Origin: Pegea sp. RAD2-039
Taxonomy: Eukaryota; Chordata; Thaliacea; Salpida; Salpidae
Assembly (NCBI GenBank): GCA_034620365.1
Contig: JAQGEQ010000058.1
Coordinates: forward strand, 806,001-870,000
Length of the DNA stretch: 64,000 nucleotides
Direction of reading: 5' to 3'
Under the pieces are notes generated by a model that saw only the letters and a list, made by a program, of their open reading frames with translations, was not told the DNA's origin and did no database searches. Every line of letters begins with the position of its first letter. Positions within the stretch are counted from its first letter, which is position 1. The position numbers and the translations under genes are program-made. Positions 44,305 through 57,506 of this stretch are shown one piece after another.

Positions 44305-46715
44305 ATGCCTTTGATACAAGATACCTATAGTGTAAATGTTCAAAATCGATATGATTTAGGATTTCCTGTTGATGACGAAGACCAACAGCTAGAAAACATT
44401 GATCCACATGAACAACTACGAAAGCTTGAGGAAGAGCGTGAACTCGAGCGAGTTTTAAAAAAGCAGAAAAAACTGAAGAAGTCATTGCCTGCTAGCAAAG
44501 ATTCTAAAAAAAATAATGGTTAGTTAACTTTTTTATTTTAAATTTATATAAGCGAATAGTTGGTTGAATTTTTCCTCTCCTGAAAGTGCCTTTAATTAGT
44601 TAAGACTTTTGATTGTATAAATTTTTATTTGTGTTGAAATCCATGTAGTTTTTTACTTTAATTAACTTGATAATGTTAATCTTTTTTTGATAATTATTTT
44701 TAAACAAGGAAACTTAAATTTTTCTTCCTATATTCTAATTTCTTATATCCATTTTTTAAATATATTAAAAACTCTGCCCTTGTGCTTCATTTTTTAATTA
44801 TATTTATATTTAAAAATACATTTGAAAGTTTGCTTTCCATTAGTGTTTTAAGTTAATATACTTTTTGCTTGATGGTAATTTTAAAATTTTGTTCTTTTAT
44901 CATTTTTTTAGGTTTTCATCTTGATTTAGCCAAAAATTAAATTAAGAATTATTTATATTTATTGCCTTTTAAAAAGTCTATATAAATAGTAATATTGTAC
45001 ATTTTTTTGTATAATTATATTTTGAATATTTTCTCTTAACTGTTTAATGTTCATATTCTAGAAATATCTATATTAAAAAGTTAATTTTGTTATATGATTT
45101 ATAACTCTCAAAATTGTGAAGGAACTTAAAAATAAATGTAAATTAAATTTATTCAAAGATTGTTGTTGTTAGTGCTAAAGTTTATATTGGAATTAAAGTT
45201 TATATTTTTTAATTTGTATTTTTGATTTTATATACTCTTTTGAATAATTGTTTGAAGCTTTTTCAATTGGGAAATTATAATTTTAACAATTGCCAGTTAC
45301 ACTAAACCGTTTTAGTTAATGATTTATATCTGGATAAATCAATTATCTTTTTATGATCATATTTTTAAAGCATTATGCAATTGCGAAAAACTTTGGTAGA
45401 ATATTTCCTATTTTAAAAAAATCATTTTGAGAATCTTTAATTTATTTTAATTGTTAGAAACTTTCATTAGTATTTTTTTATGATTTTTTTAATATTTTGA
45501 TCCAATTTGTTGGTTAACTTTCATTTATTAACAGCAGAAGCACCAGTAGTTCCTGCAACTGATGCCAAGCAACCCTCAGAACAGTCTCGACCTCAACAAC
45601 GCTCTGAATATCGTGGCAAGCGTCAACCAGGTGGATATGGGCGTCAAAATGCTGGGAATAATGATGAAAGATTCCCGCCTCGCCGACGAAACTATAGAGG
45701 TGGTCAATATCGCAACAACGAAGGCGGATATCGAAATGAAAATCAGAAGGTTGAAGGCGGAAATAACAGCGAATCGCGACCTGAAAGGTGAATTCCCTTT
45801 TCAGCTGTTTCTTGCTCGAACTTTCTTAAACTTTATTAGATCTGAGCGTTTCCGAGGTAACCGCGGTGGATTCCGTGGAAGTCGAAACAACCGCGGCACG
45901 TCGCGCTACGATGGGAGAGACGACCGTGGGCGACGTGAGTTTGACCGACACAGTGGGAATGACCGCGTAGGCGTTCGTGCTACTGATAAACGCGATGGGG
46001 CTGGCCCTCACAACTGGGGCACAGTCGGCAACGAACTGGAAGAGGTCACAGATGCTTTGGACGCTGCCACTGTTGGACAAGATCAAGAGGAACAACCTGC
46101 TAAAACGTAATGACGTCAGTGCTGCTGATGCTGACGTCACTAACGCGTGATGTTTGTAGTGAAGCAGAGGAAGCTGAAAAGAAGAATGAAGAGAATGAAG
46201 AAGAGGTGGAACCAGTTGTGATGACTTTAGATGAATGGAAAGCGTCTCAAACTAGAGAGCGCAAACAAGAGTTCAATATTCGTAAACCCAACGAAGGAGG
46301 TTAGTTGGTCATTAGTATATGACGTCATCGTGACGACCGCGTGGTTGCTAGGTGACCAAAAATGGGCCGACTATGTTCCACTCAAGCAAGATGAACCAGA
46401 AAAGAAAGGAGAGGCGGTTGAACAGATTGAATATGAGAGCCGTCGACAGAACAAGACCCTTATGAGTGTAGAGATTACGTTCGCGGAACAACATCGACTC
46501 AGAGGTCGCGGCAGAGGTCTTAGAAACTCTGGACGCGGTAACCGATCAAACGGTGGTGGTCGCGGTGGCAATTACAAGCGTGGCGGTCGATACAATCGTG
46601 GGGTAAGTGGTTTTATTTGCTGCTAGTCGACTTTATCTTCATCTCTCGCTTTTTACAGCCACCTATCCCAGACATGCAGAATGAAAAGGAGTTTCCCACC
46701 CTCGCATCTGCTTGA
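44305..46715 (+). CDS. SERBP1: SERBP1/HABP4-family RNA-binding protein (hyaluronan/mRNA-binding)
   Basis: Six exons: 44305-44518, 45535-45787, 45840-46106, 46160-46299, 46352-46602, 46659-46715; 393 residues (human SERBP1 about 400). It starts [20 protein letters not shown], matching the Stm1-like N-terminus. RG-rich segments follow, then the HABP4/PAI-RBP1 core [11 protein letters not shown] and GPHNWGTV, then MTLDEWKA and [11 protein letters not shown], a second RGG block ([19 protein letters not shown]), and an FPTLA end like the family FPALA. Members clamp the mRNA channel of idle ribosomes together with eEF2 and bind mRNA. The upstream in-frame frame from 44236 is treated as leader. Exons here are distinctly less AT-rich than the rest. 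Introns 46107-46159 and 46300-46351 carry TGACGTCA palindromes. Confidence 0.93.
46107..46159 (+). other. 53-nt SERBP1 intron with 9-bp inverted repeat
   Basis: TGACGTCAG at 46111-46119 and its reverse complement CTGACGTCA at 46131-46139 flank an 11-nt loop inside this intron. The pre-mRNA could form a short hairpin, and each arm also contains a complete CRE-type palindrome. Confidence 0.8.
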
Positions 46716-49642
46716 GTTGATGCCACTGTCTGGTCAGACTCTCCGCAAACGCGAGATTTTTGCGCTAGCAGTTTTTCTCCTACCTTTTAAATTGTTTTAT
46801 AGCGCGACAAAGTATATATAAACAAGTCATGATGATCAAAATTGTTGATACGCATCACCTCGTTTAGCTACATGGTTTTCAATTTATATAGTTCCAAGGC
46901 AATAATTTTCAATTTTACAATTTCTCCATCTGGATCAGACACAAGAATTCAATTTGAAGCGTCTAGGGAAGTTTCATGTTAAAGCATGTCGATGTATTTT
47001 TGTCTTTGGATATCAACTGTTCTTAAAGCTTCTGGTTTTGAAATATAAAGTTAGCTACTGAAGGTGAAATTATCATGGATATGCTTTTGATTATGTAACT
47101 TTTGATCAGTTTATGATTAAACTTGTTGCGCAAGACAAACTCGTCAGATATTTTTGGTTCACTTTTTACTTGTTTAATCGATAAGAATTTGGTTTGAAAT
47201 TATCTAAACCTTTCTGCTGTTTTAAATCGGAGCTTTTTTATCAACAATTGTAGATGAAGACCTATCTTAGAGTCAAGGAAGTTCCTGAAAATATTTCTCA
47301 TTAGGTTAGTTAGTTTGTTTCAATCTATTCACTAACGATCTTTAATGAGATTAATTCTTTTAGCAACAAAGATCTACCACCACAACAATTTTAACTCATC
47401 TTCTGAATTCTAGGATCTTTTTTATGATTTGAAAAATTCTTAGAGAAAAACTTTGTTATTGCAAAAGTTGTTTAGTTGTTGATAGCTTCTCCAGAAAAGC
47501 TGAACAAGCCTGAAGCAGTTTGTTTTGAGAAAACTATAAGTTGTAGAGAGATATTTTACTAGCTTCAACTTCTATTTGCATACTTCGATGGCTTTTATTT
47601 AATCTAACAACAAAATCTCTTTGTTAGCTTTTTTGAGTTTCAACAATATAGCCAGCTTTAAATTCAGGAATGTCAATCTGAATTCTTAAGTTAATAATTA
47701 AATTTAATGAATTATCCAGATACCTCATTTAACCATCAATTTTATAAAACTTATTTCTGCCTAACACTTGACAAACCTAAAGAAGGAATTTAAGAATTAC
47801 TCATTTCCTTGTAGCAAGTCACAATCAGTCAAAACTTTCTTTTCGACTTTCAGTCTCAGTTGTTGCATCGACATGTAACCATTTTCTTTTATGTCAAACA
47901 TTTTTCAGCCATTTACTGAAAATAAATGATAAACAAAAAGCTAAAAATAAACTGACTTGAACAAGAAACCATCAAAATACTTCTCTCAGGTTATAAACCA
48001 AACAATAAGCCATGTTTCATAATTAGCAGAACTTCCAATTTGTTTGGATTGATTTGTAGTAGAATAGTCCAATCAAATGATAATACAAATAAGCCACATT
48101 TCAATTCCAACAAATAAACTTGGAGTCGTTTTTTGATCAGAGTTGACCTACTTTGGAATACTTTCTAGAAAACTAGTATAAAATAGTGATGTTCAAAATG
48201 AAAAGCAATCAACAAAAAAGTCCTATTTTCATCAAATAAAAACTTTACCTATTTATAATACTTAATCACTATATTTAAATAAGCCTGCGATTCTAAATTA
48301 TTTGGTTGAAGACTGGCAATTAGTTCTTTATATTTTGAGAAGCCAATGATCCAACTCTTATAATATTTATAATCAAAATGAAACAAAATTTATGATTCGC
48401 TTCAAATAAATTTTATGAGATTATTAAAGACTTCTTAGTTATTTTTATGTTCAAAAAACCAAATTATTGCAACTTGCTTGTATATAAAACTTACTTGAAA
48501 AATATTGATGGTATTGAAATGTAAACAATTATCAGTTAGCTTGAATTCTTGTAACATAAATCGACAGCAATGACTTGTTTCGTTTTAAAAATGCTTGTTT
48601 GAAGAATTGTTCAAATTTTAAAAGACTTTTTTGTGACTAATATAAATTGAACATTGCTGCTTTATTAGGTTTTTAGTTAATGTAAGTCATCAAGAGAAAT
48701 TAGATAAGTTATTTCGACAACAAACATTTATTATAAATGAATAAACTATAAAAATTATTAAGAAATATTAGAAAATGTTTTTTTTCAAGTTTCACATTTG
48801 TAGATTTTTATTCTATATGTAGGATTTGAACCAATGATGTTGGATTCGAATTTTTTATTTGATTCTAAAACAAATTTTTATCAGAATGATTTAAACTTTT
48901 ATTTAATTCTCTTAAAAATTATTTTTATTTAATATAAAAGGATGAGATGAAAAAACTATTTAAATTATCCTAACAACTAAACCTATGTTTAAAAAATTGC
49001 TCATCAATAATATTGTCAGCTTTTATATAAAGCTTTTAAGTTTTCAAATGAATAAAAATTGTTTATTTAGAAATGAATATTATTTGGCTGAAGGTAAAGT
49101 TGATCAAATCATAAAATGTCTTATTCTAATCTAAGTTAACCAAATACTACCTGAGGTTATAATGTTAGAAGAATTTATCTTAAATTGTGAAGTATACAGT
49201 TTCCATTTCTTGTAAATCGAATTAAAAGTAAATAAATTGAGTGAATCAAAAATGTCACGTGATGTAGTTTCGCGATTTGTCTAAAAATTCAGTTTGTAGC
49301 TGTTCACGTTTCAAATACTTATTTCAACTGTTTTAGGATTAAATTTTTAATCAACTTTTTAAAATAAACAAAAGAGTTTACCCAAAATACAAACATTTAT
49401 CTAAACTTAATTAGAAGACGCAGCAGCTGAATTAAAGAAGAGTTTTTGTTCTGATCTTTAGAAGTTTCGTTTGAATGACGAACCCTATTTATGAATGAAA
49501 TCAGTCAGCACACTTATTTAAAGACAATTTTTGATTTCTAATCATAACTTAAGTATAAAGTTGATTTTCAAATGTTTTCAAATCAAAGATCAAAATAAAA
49601 ATATATATTTGATTGCACTGAAGATAACAAAAATCCAAATAC
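46716..49642. other. Intergenic between two convergent genes
   Basis: About 2.9 kb containing two 3' ends. No gene is seen. A T-loop-like GGTTCAAATCC near 48830 (minus strand) lacks tRNA stems around it. Confidence 0.4.
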
Positions 49643-50882
49643 TTAGAGATTGAATTTTTTAAAAGCATCACTTAGTTCACTTGGAGAGGTATTTGAACCA
49701 GTCAAAACAGCCACTACAACCTTGCCTGACACATCAGGTACTTTGTTAAACATAAGAGCAGCAAATGATGCCGCACCTGAAACTTCAACATAAAAACCTC
49801 GCTGACAAAGCAATTGAGTTGCCCTAACTAATTGCTCGTCAGTAACAGTTAAAATATCTTCAACAAAATTACGGACATGTTCAAAGCAGGTACTGCCGGC
49901 AAAAGGAGGAGCAAGTCCTGCTGCCAAGCTAGTAGCATCCAACTTGGTGCAAGGTTGGTTTGTTTGAAGACTACATTTCATTGTATCAGCTGAAATATAA
50001 TTGAAGTTTAATTTTTGTTTGAAAAGTAACTTATAAATTTAAAAACCAGTTTCTGGTTCGACTCCGTAGATCTTTGTTCTTTTATTTCCACATCTTCTGA
50101 TTCCAGCTGATACTCCTGAAAGGATCCCTCCCCCCCCACAACAAACCAGCACAATATCTGCTTCTACTTCTTCATTTATTTCAATCCCAACACTATCAAG
50201 ACATTCATGAGACTATCAACTTAGCTGAAGATTCGATCGAACCTTGCGTAACCTGCAATCAGATTTCTATCATCAAAAGGATGAAGAAATCTAAATCCCT
50301 GTTCCTCTAGCTCCTCTACTTTCTTCATGAGCTCACGAGAAGGGACTCTAACAACGTCACAATTGTAACCCTAAAAATATAACTTCATAATTTTGCCATT
50401 TAGTTTGTTGTTTTTTACCACCTGAGTTTCAACCTCTATTTATCTCATTTGCTTTTATTAAGAACCTCACAAACCTTGATCACGTGCTCACGACTTTCGG
50501 GTGCTGTAGTTGGCATAGCAACCACACCATTCATCTGGTACTTGTCACATGCATAAGCAAAAGCTTTGCCATAGTTACCAGCTGACATGGTAACCATCGA
50601 AGTAGTCTTGTCTTTGATATGAGCTAGTTGACAGACGACTCCTCTGATTTTAAAGGATCCTTAAATGATGAAGATCTGATGATGATGAAGTGAAATTTGA
50701 AATCTTTCTAAACCTGTGATTTGGCAATTTTCCATTTTCAAGTGGATTTCTACATCTTCGATACCAAGATTCAGTCTTTCAACGTTCTTCACAAGAGGAG
50801 TTTTCACGCAATCTGGGGATTTGGACACAATCTCATTTGCAAAATCGATTTCTGATTCAGTTAGCAATTTTGGAGAAGACAT
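49643..50882 (-). CDS. Serine racemase / threonine dehydratase-family PLP enzyme
   Basis: Five exons on the minus strand: 50714-50882, 50475-50659, 50243-50370, 50047-50192, 49643-49989; 324 residues (human serine racemase 340). Fold-type II features: PLP lysine K60 in GSFKIRG; phosphate-binding GGGG at about 180-183 in VLVCCGGGGILSG; NLIAGYASVGIEI spanning the 50-nt intron 50193-50242; VTDEQLVRATQLL; C-terminal VLTGSNTS. The re-face catalytic Ser of mammalian serine racemase (SSGNH) is Ala here (SAGNYG), the residue usual in threonine/serine dehydratases, so ammonia-lyase activity is more likely than racemisation. Reaction and substrate are inferred. It follows SERAC1 by 337 nt on the same strand. 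AG at 50916-50915 precedes its ATG by about 32 nt. Confidence 0.88.
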
Positions 50883-51219
50883 GATAACAAATTTGAAAGA
50901 TTTAAATAAAAAATCTGAGTTTAAAAATCGATTTTTATTTTGTTGCTTTTTTAAAGATTTACAACAAAATATTTTCAGTAAAAGTCTTCAAGATGAACCA
51001 ACTAATTTCCTAGATAAGTGCTAAACGCTGAAAAGATTATTTAGAAGCAAACGATCAGTTTCTAAGCAAGTAATTGACAATCAAGATTTAAAAAAACTTT
51101 ATTTCATCTGAAAAACAAAAACCGGTGAAAAAGGAGAAAAGTTGAAATGTCTGCGAGCAATAAACATGCATAGAAAACAAGTAACAGTTTATGTTGTACT
51201 ATATTCCGTGATCCAAAGA
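50883..51219. other. SERAC1 to PLP-enzyme spacer
   Basis: This 337-nt AT-rich spacer between two minus-strand genes has no additional coding content. It includes a TTTTTAAACTCAG acceptor-like site shortly upstream of the downstream ATG. Confidence 0.4.
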
Positions 51220-53925
51220 TCACCAAAACAGCTGATCTTCTTCAAATCCCTGATGTATGACTTCATCTTTTGAGTCAGATGAGTTTTCATAAATGGCAGA
51301 TTTTATAAAATTCAAACTTTGCTGGTAGATGTCAGATTCACGTTGAGCTGGTTTACAGATCTCAAAATGATCACAATCCGCAAGAATAAACTCTCCTGTT
51401 CCAGGATCTAAAGATGAGATTACAAAAATGATCTAAAGATCTTGTAATAAACTCACCCGCTGACTCGGGAGGTACAATATGGAGATTCAGATGGAGTCCG
51501 TATCCAAATTGTGTCTTTCTCCCTTCCCCAAATGAAAGGATTTTGATGGAGTCTGATTCTACTTCGGAGTTTAAAAACTTGTTGATCTGATAAAGTTTCG
51601 GGGAATCTAAGAAGAAGAATTGATGAAGAAGTTTTGAAAGAAATTGTTGGAATTACTTTCGATAAGTTCCAAGACTTCGACAGATGGAAATAGAAGCGCT
51701 CGAGCTTTGTTAGAATAACTCGCGATATGAGATCCAAAATGAGGAGTTCCGTAAAAGATAACTCCTCTAAACAACAACTCTCACATCTAACATCAATCTC
51801 CAAGAGCTTTGAGACTCACTTTGTATTTCTGTTGATGTCGCCGAACTTTTTGGGGTTTTCTTTCGCTTCTTTCAACATTTGTTTCACAATCAACCCACCC
51901 ATAGAGTGTGCCATCCAAATAATTGGCCTAAAATAAGCAAATCACCAAGAATTCATCGAAACAACATTTCGCTACCTGCTTCCAACTCCAGCAAGCAAGT
52001 TTTTCTCTAAGATCTGTCGACTTCGATACTCTATTGTTCGTTTTTCTGGTTCAAACGGACAAATCGACCTCCAATCACTCAGACTTGTATCGTATTCCAC
52101 GCTAAGAATTCGGCAATCATCGAGGTCACGTGATAACCAAGACTGTAAAGGTCGGGATGAAAATATTTATTCGCCAGAAATTGAACACTCACTTCCGGCC
52201 AACAATCGGTGCGATTAGACACAATATCGTCTCTCTGGCGCCACGTGCGGAACGCTCCACCTAACATACCGTGCACAAAGATGACGTCAGCGACAAAGTC
52301 CTGTGACCTGTGAGCTAAAGTTGGTGACCAGGGGATTTATGGGGGCGTGATACTCACTGGTCACGATGACGGGGGTAGAGCTGAAAAAGTCCATCTGCAA
52401 ATTTACCATCAACGGCGTCTCGATCAAGATTGGCGAGCGCGCGCGAAGCCTGTGATTACATCATCAAGTTACTTGATGATTAGGAGTAAGCATGTGACCT
52501 GCATAAATATCGAGATGTCCGAATGACGCGCGGTTTGGACAAGCAGAGTGACCCAACCGGACTGTAAAATAGAAGAGTGGAACTGGCGATAGATACAGAT
52601 GTTACTGATGATCCTAAAGACAAAGATCAGATGTTAGAAGAAGATTAGATGGGATTTGATAACCTGAAAACATATTTTTGTAATTGTAGAAGATTAGGAT
52701 GAAGCTGATGAATATATTGAAGTATTTGAAGAATTCCTTCTTTGATCATAATCTCACAATGATCTTCTATCTGTCAGAATATCAATGAGAAGATCGGATT
52801 AAAGATCAAAAAGATCGACCTCTGAATGTTTGACGAGAGCTAGAAGGAGGATGTTCTGAGCTGATTGCAGCGCTGATTCCTCGCTGTGATAATCAACCTC
52901 TTGTTCAACGCTGTTATCCCAAGCTCCACTTCTCTGAGACTCCTACAAAATATTCATCATTTCAAGATCTGAAAGATCAACACTAACCTTGCTCATCCGG
53001 TATTCATCACTATTGCTTAACGCATCAGTTGTGTAAAACTGAAGACATCTTTCTGTGTCATTTTGAGGTAACTTACTCAGTAAAGTGTAAAGAAGTTTTT
53101 CTGAAAATTTTTTACTGAATTAGATTTTAACTTTCATTAAAATAGAAACTTCACCAACTGCTAGATCTCCTTCTACTTTCGGGAGAGGCGGAGGCGGTAA
53201 GAAGAGCCGTAGATCCGTAGTTTTGTGTCTTGCCAATCCAATCAAGGAAGACGAATGTAAAGATTGAGCGATTGTTTGACAATCAGCAGCTATTAAAGGA
53301 TTTCAAATTACAAATTGATGAAGATTTTGTTGTTTGGTTACCATTCCAATTCAGATGGTTTGCTATTTTTTGAGTTGCAGCGATTCTTAGCTTTTTGTTA
53401 GAAGATGAAGCCTCTTCTAGCAATTTTTGAGGTGATAAAGTATCTCTTTTCCAAAGATTTAACCATACAGATGAATCTTCTAATTGTGGTAAACTGAAAA
53501 TGAATATAAAATTATTATATAAGAAACACAGAGTCAATTGTTTGATTGATAAATTGAATTTGATGCCAAGTTATTTAAAAAGTTCTCAGCAAAACTCATT
53601 TAATTTCAAAAAGTAAAAGAAAACAAATTGTTAATTAAAAAACTGTTCATCTACCTACAAGTTGCTTCAATCTAAAAGAAACATATTAAAAGAAATTATA
53701 TTTGACTAAATCAGAGGCATCAAAACACTACAAGATTTTTCCTATAAATATTGTGATTAGAATAATATAAGATTGACCTGATAATGATATCACTTTGTGT
53801 TTTCTCTCTTTCAATTACTTGAGTAGGTATTGTGGTGTGCTTTTTAAACTTATAAGCAAAGTAACTATTAACACAAAGCACAGTTGAATATCCAAATGTA
53901 CCAAAAGCCAATAAGTGATAAAAAG
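51220..53925 (-). CDS. SERAC1: SERAC1, mitochondria-ER contact lipid remodelling protein (5' exon unresolved)
   Basis: Fourteen coding exons on the minus strand: 53778-53925, 53342-53493, 53155-53289, 52988-53100, 52820-52942, 52664-52770, 52499-52613, 52358-52449, 52193-52307, 51976-52142, 51820-51927, 51657-51766, 51457-51606, 51220-51407. The visible part is about 607 residues (human 654). [16 protein letters not shown] follows a membrane segment; a helical-repeat middle leads into the lipase-like domain: [47 protein letters not shown], serine-lipase motif [22 protein letters not shown], and CDHFEICKP with the catalytic-type His. SERAC1 remodels phosphatidylglycerol for cardiolipin and cholesterol handling. 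No ATG lies in the first visible exon, so an upstream start exon is missing. Intron 52450-52498 holds a perfect 21-bp palindrome. Confidence 0.92.
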
Positions 53926-54454
53926 CTGAACAAAAAATAGAATTATAAAACCTAAAAATGGTTTTTACTAGAAAGCACACGACTACTCAGCCTAATCTAA
54001 AATTAACTATTATAGAATTATTTTAATACAATTATACTCTTTACAAATCGATTTCAAACTCAATATTTATTGTGGTATCAAAACACATTTATATAATTTT
54101 TGAATAAGTTTATTCACTAATCAAATCTGTTGAACAAATTTACTTTTTGCCTTTTTATGAAAGAAAAATGCTTTAAATCTTTTTGAAAACTCTAGCATGC
54201 TCCATCAAGTTCATAACAATAACAATTCCTACAATAGTAGTTATAATATTGTGAAATCTATAAGCACAAAACTGTAAAGTAAAAAAAAAATAAATTACAA
54301 ACTAAATCCACTAATGTGTATTTTCAGCAAGTTTTATTGTTCTACAAAATCTAGCACTTCATGTAAAGTTGAAATAGCAACAGATTGTAATGAACAAAAC
54401 CTTTAATTCATTGGTTATAAACGATTAATCTTAAATAAAACTCTCCATGAAAAT
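53926..54454. other. HTATSF1-SERAC1 spacer with an orphan hydrophobic frame
   Basis: The minus strand carries AATAAA near 54335-54340, likely for HTATSF1. It also has a strong acceptor (tract of T, then TTTACAG at 54272) opening a 33-codon frame, 54271 down to 54173, with ITTIVGIVIVMNLMEHARVF before the stop. It resembles the last exon of a small membrane protein, but no upstream exon was found. The missing SERAC1 first exon should also lie here. Confidence 0.4.
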
Positions 54455-55852
54455 CTACTGATCAGAATTTTGTGGATTTTCACCAGTCAAATAATTTTGC
54501 CAATTTTTTAATCGTTCTTCGCGTTCTAGATCAGTTTCTTCAATTTGGTAGTCAGTGACACCATCCCAGAGTGAGACCTCAATTTTATTTCCATCAAATA
54601 ATCTTCCATTCAAGTTTTCCATACATGTAATTGCATCTTTAACGTCTTTAAAAGCCACTGAGCAAACACCTTCAGAGTGTCGGTCAAACAAAACTACTTT
54701 CTTTACTACACCAAATGTTTCACATTGAGTTCTTAAGTCATCTTTGATTTCAGTTATCAAAACTGGATTTGCATCAAACACTGAAGGATTAAACAAGTTT
54801 TTAAAAATGACAACTTTGTCATACTTGGAGACTTTTTCAGAGCTCCCAAGCTTCCAGTCCAATTTTTTATCAATTTGTTTCTGAATTTGTTTCTTCTCTT
54901 TTTTGGAAAGCATTTTTGGCTTTTTAGTTGGATCATAATCACCTTTTAATTCAAACTTAGCTGGTTGAACTTTAACAACACATGATTGCCTCATTTTGCT
55001 TTCATGTAACATATTAATTGCTAAGGTTACAGATTCTTTTTTCAAATAATTACATAATCCATCACCTTTCATATTTCCTTCTCCATCATGATACAACTTT
55101 ATCTTCAACTTATTGGTTGTTGGATTAGTTTGAATTATTCCATATTTCTGCATCATTTCTGTAAACTCTTCCAATGTCATGTCCAAAGGAAGTCCAGATA
55201 CATATACACTTGTATTTTTTTGTTTTTCGATATGAAACCATTCTGCTTTAGATTTTTTACCACCAATACTTTTAGGACCAGTCTGGTTTCTTTTCTTTTT
55301 ATTAGAAGCAGTGCTAGAAGCTTGTGAAACAGTGTTGGAGCTTGTACTAGGAAGTAATACAGAACCATCTTCTGATTCCCAGACATACTTTGCTTGATTC
55401 CAATTATAAACCTTCCCTGTAGACGGATCTGTATATGATGTAGAATCAACTTTAGTTTCACCCCAAGACTTTTCTGATTCATTCCAATAATATTTCTTCC
55501 CAGTATTTGGATCTGTATACTCATAAGGATTATTAAAAGATTTTTCATCATTGTTCATTGGGACCCATTGCTTTGATTCAGAATTCCAAATAAAAGTTGT
55601 TTTAGTATTGGGATCATAATACTTTTCCAGTTTAGAAGAAGATTTCTTTGAATTAGCAGCTTTTTCAGAATCATAATTTGATTGGAACTGAACAAGTAGA
55701 TCAGTGCTTAGTTTTGGAAACCAGGCTTTTTTGTCTTCATCCCATTCATATTCAGTTCCATCATCATCTTTTTTTATTTTATTTTTTGAGTCTTCTTTCT
55801 GTAATTCTAGTTGGCGTTCAAACTCTAAAAAATCTTCTTTTTTCATAGACAT
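54455..55852 (-). CDS. HTATSF1: HTATSF1 (Tat-SF1/Cus2-type U2 snRNP splicing and elongation factor), intronless
   Basis: Uninterrupted 465-residue frame from the ATG at 55852. The N-terminal third has aromatic W-rich repeats: YEWDEDKKAWFPK, FIWNSESKQWVP, YTDPNTGKKYYWNESEKSW and YTDPSTGKVYNWNQAKYVW, as in Tat-SF1 homologues. RRM1 starts at about 215 (SVYVSGLPLDMT). RRM2 starts at about 346 (KVVIFKNLFNP) and has GRLFDG, the R-x-F signature of a U2AF-homology motif that binds SF3B1 tryptophan ligands. The long acidic tail of the human protein is missing; the chain ends soon after EETDLEREERLKNWQ, closer to yeast Cus2 and invertebrate forms. It acts on U2 snRNP assembly. SERAC1 lies directly downstream on the same strand. 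Confidence 0.94.
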   Translation of the reverse strand: MSMKKEDFLEFERQLELQKEDSKNKIKKDDDGTEYEWDEDKKAWFPKLSTDLLVQFQSNYDSEKAANSKKSSSKLEKYYDPNTKTTFIWNSESKQWVPMNNDEKSFNNPYEYTDPNTGKKYYWNESEKSWGETKVDSTSYTDPSTGKVYNWNQAKYVWESEDGSVLLPSTSSNTVSQASSTASNKKKRNQTGPKSIGGKKSKAEWFHIEKQKNTSVYVSGLPLDMTLEEFTEMMQKYGIIQTNPTTNKLKIKLYHDGEGNMKGDGLCNYLKKESVTLAINMLHESKMRQSCVVKVQPAKFELKGDYDPTKKPKMLSKKEKKQIQKQIDKKLDWKLGSSEKVSKYDKVVIFKNLFNPSVFDANPVLITEIKDDLRTQCETFGVVKKVVLFDRHSEGVCSVAFKDVKDAITCMENLNGRLFDGNKIEVSLWDGVTDYQIEETDLEREERLKNWQNYLTGENPQNSDQ

Positions 55853-57506
55853 TTTCAACAATTTGAATAAAGTTTAGTATAAAAAAATCTATCAAAATAT
55901 TATCAATAGAAGTAATTAATAAATATAAACAGTAACAAAGAAAGTATTTGGATATTTATAAGATTTGGTTTATAAGAAATTACTAGATAGTATAAATAGC
56001 TAATTATTAAAAGAAAATAATTGTTTATTTATAAAATTTTATATCAATAACAATGTATTTACTTTCAATTTGATATATTTTATATAAATCTAATAACATA
56101 GCTTATGAACAATTTTTAACATCAGTATAAAGTCAACATGAATGCAGTTCAGAATATTATTCAGGATTATAAGTACAACTTTTTTATGACATTTGACCAT
56201 TAGAAACATATTAATAGTCAACCATATTTTATATGTGAGTATTTCATAAACTTCTTTATTTGATTTACATTAAACTTTAAAATATTCGCCCATAATGATT
56301 TTAATAAAGTTATACAATCAAAAATCCTTTTAATAATTTTTTTTTCAAAAAGAGTAAAACAGTTTTTAAAAAGATTTTTATAATTTTTAATTTCCTTTGC
56401 CAATTTTGATGTAAATGAAAAGTTATCATAATCTATGCCACTGTTTGAAACAACGATTTGGAAGCAAATTAATTCAAATAAATAGATATTTAGTTTTTAA
56501 ATTTAATTCAAGCAAAATTAAAATTCACTGCCGCAAAAAGTACAACTTTTCTCTTTCAACTTATTTACTTTTTTAGTAATTGATAAAATTTAAAGTTCGT
56601 TGTTAGTATTCTAAACAACTTTGGCTTAATAAGACTAATTATCATATGTGAAAAAAGAATTAAAATTTCTTATAAATCAACCTTTTGTACATCCAAAACA
56701 ACTTCAAAGATTATCATAATTTCTAAATAAAAAATATTTTTGATCAAAAATTCCAAAAAAGTAACTACAAATAAGTTCTAGTTTTTCTTTTTGTCTAAGA
56801 AATAAATTATAGTTATATGATATGACAGAAGAATAGATATGACAGAAGAGATACAAAAGTATTCATATCATAAGATAAGCTTAATAATAATAATAATAAT
56901 CTTAATAATAAGCTTATGATATTAATTATCATTATAATCATTATATATTTTCTTTATATATCTAAGAGGTATTCGTTAAATCTTTAGCTTAGTCACTTAG
57001 AAAATTAAAGAATTGAAACAACTTGTTCAATTTAAATATTCGCAAGACTCAACTACTCCTCTAAATAAAGATGAAAAGCATAAAAATTATACGCAAACTA
57101 ATTTTTTTAGGCCCTTTTGACGTATTTTTAAACGAAAATTGTTAAATTATGTTTATATAAATTTACTGCATCAACAATTGAACGTATGAAATCATATAAA
57201 TGAAACAGAATATTAATTAAACATAATTTCTGATCGATAAATAGTTGTTGCTTACAACGTAATAATTCTTGTTTCATAAGCATTCAGAAAACCAATCTTT
57301 TTTTATTTTTGAAAAATTACATTTTGTAAAAATATTTACACATTATATAATAATCAATCAGCCTTCATCAAAAGTAGATAGCTTTATATTTTGCAAAAAC
57401 AATATTCCGGCCCATTTTTCAAACTCTTTCATCTTTAGATAACGTCTGTATTCATCAAAAAGCGTCTTTTGTGTGAAAATGATGTTTTTTTTTTATTTTG
57501 TTACCT
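55853..57506. other. Intergenic between HTATSF1 and the tetraspan gene
   Basis: AT-rich and without a supported gene. A short TAA/AAT simple repeat at about 56880-56915 is flanked by AAGCTT on both sides. Confidence 0.4.
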